Under the pieces are notes generated by a model that was not told the DNA's origin, made no database searches, and saw only the letters and a program-made list of their open reading frames with translations. A program made the position numbers and the translations under genes. DNA of 12,303 bases. Source: an uncultured Myxococcales bacterium. Its GTDB lineage: Bacteria; Myxococcota; UBA727; VGSZ01. The stretch spans positions 1 to 12,303 of the forward strand of contig CAJBHN010000274.1 in NCBI GenBank assembly GCA_903952805.1, in the 5' to 3' direction. Below, one piece after another: positions 7,365-12,303 of the stretch (the first letter of the stretch is position 1; each line of letters opens with the position of its first letter).

Positions 7365-8645
7365 TCACCAGGCTGGAGGGACGAATGTCAGCGCCACCTG
7401 GGAACGTGCCGGTGTCGCCACCTGCGCTCCCCAGGCCCCTGATGCATTGCCGACGGCCCACACTTCAACGTCGTGGTCGTTGGGCATGCCGTCGAGGATG
7501 AAGTGTCCGGCGCCATCGGTCGGGGCTTCGCCCTCCAGGCCGAGGCTCTTGATGCGGTAGTGGACGGCGCCAAAGGCGATGGGCCCTCCGTCGGTGCCAT
7601 AGACCATGCCGGAGACCGTGCGACCCGCAACGGCTCGGAGTTGTACCTGCTGAAAGCGGCCGATGTCGTCGACCGTGCCGAGAAACGCCCGGGCGACACG
7701 GCCGTGGCCGCGGGCCGTGATGGTCAGTTCCAGGCCCTGGTGGACGGGGAGAGCAAAGCGACCAGCCTGGTCGGTCACGACGGTGCTGGTCTTGGCGCGG
7801 GGATCGAAGGCGCCGCCGACGGCCACCATGGCACCCACGATGGGCGCACCCAGTTCGTCAACGACCACGCCCCGGACCGCAGGGCTCCAGGCCAGGGCCA
7901 TGTTGAAACTGGTGGTGGTGGCGTCGACGACCAGCGTCGCCGTCTTGGGCACATGCTCATCAGCGGTGGCGTTGACGACATAGCGCCCCGGGGCCAGGCG
8001 GGCCTGGAAGCGGCCGCTCGCGTCGGTTCGGACCCGAACCACACCAGAGAGGCCGGTGCGGGCCGAATCGTCTTGCCACAGGGCCACCGACGCCATCGCC
8101 AACGGCGCTCGCTGTCGACCGGTGATGACGCCCGTGACAGCCCGGTCGGTGACGCCGAGTTCAACGTCGTGGAAGGCGCGGCGCCCCCCTGCAGCGGGGC
8201 AGTGGAACGTTGGCACGCCATTGAGGGCCATACCGGGGACATCGACCGTGACGTCGTAGTGGCCGGGTGCCATATCGATGAGGCGGTGGGTGCCGCGGCC
8301 ATCAGTGCGAGCGTCGAAGCGCTCGACCACGGCGCCGTCCTGCAGCCGAACCACTGACACAGCAGCGTTGTTGACCACGTCGCCAGCAGCGTCACGCACG
8401 CGCAGCGACAACTGACAGGCGGCATCGTTGCGGGCTGCGGCCCGGCCGACCAACCATGACGACGGTGAAGGCGGCAGTGGTGGGGCCGGCGTGATGCGGG
8501 CTTCAAATTGGTGCAGCGCCGACAGACTGCCGAGGACGGCGGCACCGATCAGGACGCTGGTGACGACGCCAACCGTTCCGGCGGGGGCCCTTCGTCCGAG
8601 GCCCACCAACATGGATCGGAGCAGGGAGAGGTGTGGCTTTGGCAT
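7365..8645 (-). CDS. Membrane-anchored protein with four carboxypeptidase-regulatory-like (Ig-like) repeats
   Basis: I start this 426-residue protein at the ATG at 8645, because GGAG (8654-8651) lies five bases upstream and a signal anchor follows. The frame is open further upstream to 8888, but that would cross the divergent gene. A single hydrophobic segment at about 23-45, after basic residues Arg18-Arg19, should anchor it in the inner membrane with the bulk outside the cytoplasm. A Pro-rich spacer (52-62) leads to four beta-sandwich repeats at about 77-163, 168-252, 256-336 and 341-421. Each carries the TD-x-x-G turn typical of CarboxypepD_reg/transthyretin-like domains (Thr114, Thr207, Thr291, Thr376), and three have the following aromatic (Phe/His-Phe). 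Family knowledge: these modules mediate adhesion or stability rather than catalysis, and no protease residues are seen. Partner and role are unknown. Confidence 0.85.
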   Translation of the reverse strand: MPKPHLSLLRSMLVGLGRRAPAGTVGVVTSVLIGAAVLGSLSALHQFEARITPAPPLPPSPSSWLVGRAAARNDAACQLSLRVRDAAGDVVNNAAVSVVRLQDGAVVERFDARTDGRGTHRLIDMAPGHYDVTVDVPGMALNGVPTFHCPAAGGRRAFHDVELGVTDRAVTGVITGRQRAPLAMASVALWQDDSARTGLSGVVRVRTDASGRFQARLAPGRYVVNATADEHVPKTATLVVDATTTSFNMALAWSPAVRGVVVDELGAPIVGAMVAVGGAFDPRAKTSTVVTDQAGRFALPVHQGLELTITARGHGRVARAFLGTVDDIGRFQQVQLRAVAGRTVSGMVYGTDGGPIAFGAVHYRIKSLGLEGEAPTDGAGHFILDGMPNDHDVEVWAVGNASGAWGAQVATPARSQVALTFVPPAW

Positions 8646-8790
8646 CTGCACTCCGGCGATCAGCGACAGCAGAGGACGAGACGACAAACCGTACCAGCCA
8701 CCGCGTGGCGATGCCGTGATCCGACGCTCTCCCACGAACCCGTACATGTGGGGGTGCATCCCACCGGTCGCTGGTGCAAGGCTCTGAACC
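8646..8790. promoter_or_regulatory. Divergent intergenic region, presumed to hold two promoters
   Basis: These 145 bases separate two genes transcribed away from each other, so promoters for both must lie here or overlap the gene starts. I see no convincing -35/-10 pair on either strand, as is common in GC-rich bacteria. Two inverted repeats could be operator sites: GCCAC-CGC-GTGGC at 8697-8709, and CCCAC/GTGGG arms around 8731-8752. AAGG at 8778-8781 is the likely ribosome binding site for the plus-strand gene. Confidence 0.45.
8697..8709. repeat. Inverted repeat, possible operator
   Basis: A perfect five-base inverted repeat, GCCAC and GTGGC around CGC, lies in the divergent region about 50 bases from the minus-strand start and 80 bases from the plus-strand start. 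It could bind a dimeric regulator of both genes, but short GC palindromes are frequent by chance in such DNA. Confidence 0.3.
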
Positions 8791-10071
8791 ATGATGGATT
8801 GGAAGCCACGCGTGCGCGCCGGGCTGCGCTGGGAGTCACTGCCGCTCACCGCCGAAGAAGGTTTCTTGCTGTCGCGAATGGACGGCATGACCTCAGTTCA
8901 AGGGTTGCAGCAGGTGACCGGCCTCAGCCAGGGTCAGGTCCGGGCCATGCTGGCCAAGCTGTCGGCGACGGGAGCCATTGAGCCGGCCCCGGTCGCACCG
9001 TCTCTCGAGCCGACGTCAGCACCGGCCATCGTGAACGCCACGACGTCCAGGCCGGCGCCCATGACCGTCGAGGTGACGCCCGACGTGGTCAGCGACGCGC
9101 TGGCCGGTCCCCATGACGACCAGGCGCTCATCCAGGCTGCCTTGGCCTCCTTGAACCTCGATGACTCGCTGGAAGGCGATCCCACCGACGAAGGCGACGC
9201 CGTCCTTGAGGACGACGACGACGCGGGCCTCAGCATGGGCGCTGCGGGCGGCGTCCCCCGCGCCACTGCCGATGCAGCACCGATGGGCGAGGGGCCAGAG
9301 GCTGACATCGCTGCTGACGACAGTGACGTATTGGCAGCTGAAGCGGAGGACAGCGCCGTCGACGTCGAGGAGGGCAACCATCGCAAGCTGTTTGAGACCC
9401 GACTTCATCCGTTGCCGCCGGAGGAGCGCGAAGCGCTGGCTCGTACCGCGAGCGGTTCGACAGCGATGGCCCTGTGCTTTGATCCGGTGCCCCAGGTCAT
9501 CGCCCGCTTGATGGAAAACAGCGACGTGGGATTTCCGCATGCGCGGTTGATCGCCCGCTACCACCGTACGCCCCAGGGCCTCGACGCCATCTTCAAGCGC
9601 AGCGAGTTCCCCAGGGACAGTCAGGTGCAGCGGTACCTGCTGTCCAATCCCATGTTGAGCGAGCCGCAGCTCAAGCGGGTGCTGCAGCCCAAGCCCCTCG
9701 TGCAGGTCTACAAATGGGCGTTGTCTAGAGAGCTCCCTGAGGCCAATCGCGTCAAGGTTCGTCAGCTGCTGCGCAGCAAATGGGGGGTTTCTGACGGGGA
9801 AGAGCGAGCCAATCTGGTGTGGTCCTCCGAGGGGCGCTGTCTGCAGTACCTCGTGGGCCTGCAGCTCGATTCCAAAGCGACGACGTTGCTGTGCCAGCGC
9901 AGCATCCACTCGGTCATGATGATCCAATCGCTGGCCCGCTTTACCGCCACGCCACCGCCCCTGCTGGCGCATCTGGCCCGGCAGCCCGTCGTCAAACGTC
10001 AGCCAAACCTGAAGACAATGATCATGCAGCATCCCAACTGCCCGTCGGAACTCAAGCGCAAGAAGCCTTGA
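8791..10071 (+). CDS. Protein with winged-helix-like N-terminus, acidic linker and helical-repeat C-terminus
   Basis: The 426-residue product has tandem ATGs at 8791 and 8794; 8791 is preferred because AAGG lies nine bases before it. It has no signal peptide or membrane segment, so it should be cytoplasmic. Residues 14-63 (core LPLTAEEGFLLSRMDG, then a GLSQGQVRAMLAKL helix and Gly-Ala-Ile) look like a small helix-turn-helix or winged-helix module of a kind repeatedly seen in myxobacterial signalling proteins. Residues 65-195 are a low-complexity Ala/Pro then Asp/Glu-rich linker, very acidic around 128-145 and 165-195. Residues 198-423 are helical with repeated short motifs (FDPVPQVIARL, NPMLSEPQLKRVL, HPNCPSELKR), like a HEAT-type or DUF2336-like array. 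It may link a regulator domain to a protein-binding scaffold. It is divergent from the anchored Ig-like gene. I assign no specific function. Confidence 0.85.
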   Translation: MMDWKPRVRAGLRWESLPLTAEEGFLLSRMDGMTSVQGLQQVTGLSQGQVRAMLAKLSATGAIEPAPVAPSLEPTSAPAIVNATTSRPAPMTVEVTPDVVSDALAGPHDDQALIQAALASLNLDDSLEGDPTDEGDAVLEDDDDAGLSMGAAGGVPRATADAAPMGEGPEADIAADDSDVLAAEAEDSAVDVEEGNHRKLFETRLHPLPPEEREALARTASGSTAMALCFDPVPQVIARLMENSDVGFPHARLIARYHRTPQGLDAIFKRSEFPRDSQVQRYLLSNPMLSEPQLKRVLQPKPLVQVYKWALSRELPEANRVKVRQLLRSKWGVSDGEERANLVWSSEGRCLQYLVGLQLDSKATTLLCQRSIHSVMMIQSLARFTATPPPLLAHLARQPVVKRQPNLKTMIMQHPNCPSELKRKKP

Positions 10072-10095
10072 GCGTGCAGCGCTCGTCGAGCACGC
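10072..10095. terminator. Inverted repeat between convergent genes, possible bidirectional terminator
   Basis: Directly after the stop at 10071, GCGTGC (10072-10077) and GCACGC (10090-10095) form perfect arms. The intervening bases can form an alternative stem, GCTCG/CGAGC, around 10081-10091. It fills most of the 39-base gap between two convergent genes, where a shared terminator is expected. There is no T tract, so this is not a classic intrinsic terminator. Confidence 0.4.
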
Positions 10096-10110
10096 CGCCC
10101 CGATCGGCCA

Positions 10111-11544
10111 TCAGGCTCCGGCGGCGGCCTTGGCGGCGTGCAGCAGCAGCTTGTCTGGCAGGAACTTGCCAGGGTTCAAGATGCCGGCCGGGTCGAAGCT
10201 GTCCTTGAGGCGCTGCTGCAGGGCGACGACGTCGGTACCGAGCTCTTTGGGCAGGTACTTCTTTTTCGACAGCCCCACGCCGTGTTCGCCAGAGATGGTG
10301 CCGCCGAGTTCAAGGACGGTGTCGAACAGGTCGTCGAGCAGGGCCTCCACCTGCACCATCTGCTGGAGGTCGTCGAACAAGACCTGGGTATGCAGATTGC
10401 CGTCGCCGGCGTGGCCGAACGAGCAGGTCTTGAGTCCATGCTTTTCGCCCAGCAGGCCCGTGCGGGTCACCATCTCGGGGATCTTGTTGCGGGGCACGAC
10501 GATGTCTTCGGAGACCTTGTGCTTTTTGATTTTTCGGGTGGCCTCCGACAGCAGACGGCGACTGGCCCAGATGTCGCGGCGCTGCTTGGCGTCTTGGGCG
10601 ATGAAGGCGTCAACGGCGCCGTGCTCGGTGGCCACCTCGATGCAGCGAGACAGCGCATCGAGGCTGCCCTGTTCGCTGTCGCCGTCGGTCTCGAGAATCA
10701 ACGCTGCCCCGGCGCCGACGGGGAAGCGATACGGCGGATTCATGACCTTGACGGCCTCGATGCTGTCCCGGTCCATGTACTCAAGGGTGCGGGGAAGAAT
10801 GCCTCGCGCCAAGATGGCGCTGACGGCGCGCACCGCAGGACCCGTATCGGGAAAGACCGCCAAAGCGGTCTCCACATAGCGCGGATTCGGCAGCAGCCTC
10901 AGCGTGATGCCCGTGATGATCCCAAGGGTCCCCTCACTGCCCACCAGCAGGCTGGTGACGTCGTAGCCGCACACGCCCTTGGTCGTGCTGCGGCCGGTGC
11001 GGATGAGCTCCCCCGTTGGCAGCACCGCCTCGATACCCAGCACATACCTGCCGGTGACGCCGTACTTCAAGGCGCGGGGACCGCCGGCGTTGCAGGCGAC
11101 GTTGCCGCCGAGCGTGCACCACGACAGCGACGCCGGATCGGGCGGATAAAACATGCCTTCCGCCTCGACGGCCTCTTGAAAGGGCTGCAAAATCACCCCC
11201 GGCTCGACGCGCGCGATTTGATTTTCGCGATCAATCTCGCGAATCGACGTCAGCCGGTCGAGGGCCATGACGACGCCGCCGTAGACGGGGACGCAGCCGC
11301 CCGATTTGCCCGAGCCAGCCCCACGGGGGGTGACGAAGACGCCGCGTTCGGCGCAGGCTCGCATCACCTGTTGCACCTCGTCGGTGCTGCCAGGGCGAAC
11401 GACGACGTCGGGCAGCGACGGCGTCAGATTGGGGGTCTCGTCGTGACCGTGGCGGGCGAGGGTTTCTTCATCGTCGATGGCGAAGCCGTCGCCCACGATG
11501 AAGCGGAGGCGGTCGACGAAACCAGGGGGCAGGCTCTTGCGCAT
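10111..11544 (-). CDS. glcD: FAD-linked 2-hydroxyacid dehydrogenase, GlcD family (glycolate/D-lactate)
   Basis: The 477-residue protein has the full two-domain layout of the GlcD/D-lactate dehydrogenase family. The FAD-binding PCMH domain covers about 45-225. It includes PRGAGSGKSGG (73-83), the PPDPAS-x(6)-LGGNVACNAGG region (134-155) with KYG following, and the GSEGTLGIITG segment (202-212). The FAD-oxidase C-terminal domain covers about 225-465, with FGHAGDGNLH (376-385, metal/substrate His residues), SGEHGVG (418-424) and LNPGK (456-460). These enzymes oxidise glycolate, D-lactate or similar 2-hydroxyacids to 2-oxoacids and pass electrons to the quinone pool or a cytochrome. The usual GTGLSGG loop reads GSGKSGG here. 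No GlcE or GlcF partner is in the window, so substrate choice is open and a stand-alone D-lactate dehydrogenase is plausible. The ATG at 11544 fits the family length; its ribosome binding site is weak (GGGG only two bases away). It lies 68 bases downstream of the hydrolase on the same strand. Confidence 0.93.
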   Translation of the reverse strand: MRKSLPPGFVDRLRFIVGDGFAIDDEETLARHGHDETPNLTPSLPDVVVRPGSTDEVQQVMRACAERGVFVTPRGAGSGKSGGCVPVYGGVVMALDRLTSIREIDRENQIARVEPGVILQPFQEAVEAEGMFYPPDPASLSWCTLGGNVACNAGGPRALKYGVTGRYVLGIEAVLPTGELIRTGRSTTKGVCGYDVTSLLVGSEGTLGIITGITLRLLPNPRYVETALAVFPDTGPAVRAVSAILARGILPRTLEYMDRDSIEAVKVMNPPYRFPVGAGAALILETDGDSEQGSLDALSRCIEVATEHGAVDAFIAQDAKQRRDIWASRRLLSEATRKIKKHKVSEDIVVPRNKIPEMVTRTGLLGEKHGLKTCSFGHAGDGNLHTQVLFDDLQQMVQVEALLDDLFDTVLELGGTISGEHGVGLSKKKYLPKELGTDVVALQQRLKDSFDPAGILNPGKFLPDKLLLHAAKAAAGA

Positions 11545-11612
11545 AACCCCACGCTATCAATGTGTCGCTGCGCAGGGACAACCGCGATCCCGACGCCGCC
11601 GCGCGGCGACCA
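11545..11612 (-). other. Short gap between hydrolase and dehydrogenase genes, with a GC palindrome
   Basis: The 68 bases hold a perfect 12-base palindrome, CGCCGCGCGGCG at 11597-11608, just after the hydrolase stop. On the minus strand TTGTCC and, 16 bases on, TGATAG lie before the dehydrogenase start; this is at most a weak promoter-like pair. The genes may be co-transcribed or the dehydrogenase may have its own promoter. Confidence 0.35.
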
Positions 11613-12303
11613 TCAGCGGGGGAGCGTGTCCACCAACTCATTGATCCGGTCGCAGACCCAGCCCGGCTGATCGAGGGGCAGATCGTGGCTTGCGGCCTCG
11701 GAGCCTGTGCCCTCATTGAGCTTGAGCGGCAGCGCGAGGCGCGTGGCGATGGCCTCGGAGCAATGCCAGGACACGAGTTGATCGCCCGTCGACGCCAAGA
11801 TCCACGTGGGCACCGCCACCGCCGCCGGCGATCGCACTTTCATGGCCGCACGGATTTGAGCGACGGCATTTTTGGGCTTCGGTGGGGTCAGCGCCGCGAC
11901 CTCGGCGTAACGCCGGGCATCCTCGTCGAGGTTGCCCTGGCTGCGGGTCATGCCCAGCAGCATCCGCTCCCTGGCGGCGTGATTCATGAACGGCGAGCGA
12001 ACAATGTTGGGCCACGTCCGGGGCAGCATGCGGTGCCACAGCGGCGAGACATCACCCAGGCTGGAGTTGATGATGACGCCACAAGCGAAGTCGTTGGGGT
12101 AGCGCGCCAGCCACGACAAACCGACCATCCCCCCCAGCGAGACGGCGCAGATGCCGATTTTTTCACCTTCAGGGACTTGTCGACGCAGACGCAGGCGCAT
12201 GTCGTCGACGAACTCCGGTACCGTCGCTGGCACGGGACTGTCGTTTTCAGTCCCGAAGCCCGGCAGGTCGACAAAGACCACCGACGTCGGCGTGCCGTCG
12301 ACG
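11613..12303 (-). CDS. Alpha/beta-fold hydrolase (5' partial)
   Basis: The frame is open to the window edge, so the N-terminus is missing; a GTG at 12281 is in frame but lies inside a core beta strand (VVFVDLPGFG), so it is not the real start. About 229 residues are visible. They show the strand-turn VDLPGFG that normally carries the oxyanion region, a nucleophile elbow AVSLGG (Ser48 counting from 12281, with Ala instead of the usual first Gly of GxSxG), a likely catalytic Asp167 in STGDQLV, and His199 in SHDLPLDQPGW. The triad order Ser-Asp-His and spacing fit the alpha/beta hydrolase superfamily. The mid-part (about 85-150), rich in Arg, Trp and Met, is a probable helical cap. The substrate cannot be read from the sequence; an esterase or lipase-like enzyme is likely. 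It precedes the GlcD-type gene on the same strand by 68 bases, but a metabolic link is unproven. Confidence 0.88.
   Translation of the reverse strand, partial: VDGTPTSVVFVDLPGFGTENDSPVPATVPEFVDDMRLRLRRQVPEGEKIGICAVSLGGMVGLSWLARYPNDFACGVIINSSLGDVSPLWHRMLPRTWPNIVRSPFMNHAARERMLLGMTRSQGNLDEDARRYAEVAALTPPKPKNAVAQIRAAMKVRSPAAVAVPTWILASTGDQLVSWHCSEAIATRLALPLKLNEGTGSEAASHDLPLDQPGWVCDRINELVDTLPR

Noticed and set aside
7473..8357. 294-codon plus-strand open frame opposite the Ig-like repeat gene
   Set aside because: The minus frame has the signal anchor, a good ribosome binding site and four regular repeats; the plus frame has none of these.
8646..8888. Longer N-terminus for the Ig-like repeat protein (start at 8888)
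   Set aside because: It would run through the start of the divergent gene and put 81 unsupported residues ahead of a well-formed signal anchor. The ATG at 8645 has GGAG five bases upstream.
11597..11608. CGCCGCGCGGCG palindrome as an intrinsic terminator
   Set aside because: Self-complementary but with no loop or T tract; likely a chance GC palindrome, so it is noted only within the gap description.
10138..11670. 510-codon plus-strand open frame opposite the GlcD-type gene
   Set aside because: All FAD-oxidase motifs are on the minus strand in the right order; the plus translation is His/Gly/Gln-rich without motifs.

Overview
The window is GC-rich (strong G/C in third codon positions, Ala/Arg/Asp/Val-rich proteins). 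It is dominated by tetratricopeptide-repeat (TPR) envelope proteins, proteins with repeated carboxypeptidase-regulatory-like beta domains, and ATGA-coupled genes. This style fits a large-genome delta-proteobacterium, most likely Myxococcota or a relative such as Bradymonadales. That assignment is an inference from gene content; the window has no rRNA or other marker.

Layout. (1) Positions 2-7263, plus strand: a tightly packed four-gene operon whose 5' end lies outside the window. It encodes the C-terminal part of a TPR protein with a distinctive aromatic/acidic tail, a 1171-residue TPR protein with a probable lipoprotein signal, a 217-residue coiled-coil lipoprotein, and a 655-residue secreted protein made almost entirely of TPRs. 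The first two junctions are 4-base ATGA overlaps and the third is a 10-base gap, so the four products are probably made together and act together in the periplasm or at the outer membrane. (2) Positions 7365-8645, minus strand: a membrane-anchored protein with four Ig/transthyretin-like (CarboxypepD_reg-type) repeats, convergent with the operon. (3) Positions 8791-10071, plus strand, divergent from it: a cytoplasmic protein with a small winged-helix-like N-terminal domain, an acidic linker and a helical-repeat C-terminal half. (4) Positions 10111-12303, minus strand: a GlcD-type FAD-linked 2-hydroxyacid dehydrogenase, preceded by an alpha/beta hydrolase whose 5' end runs off the window.

The most interesting unit is the operon. 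The order, sizes and export signals recall the TPR components of the Myxococcus Glt (Agl/Agm) gliding and envelope complex, in particular GltC, GltD/AgmU and GltE/AglT, related forms of which occur in many delta-proteobacteria. I cannot confirm orthology from sequence reading alone. The remaining genes look like ordinary metabolic or accessory chromosomal genes. I see no mobile elements, CRISPR arrays, tRNA or rRNA genes.
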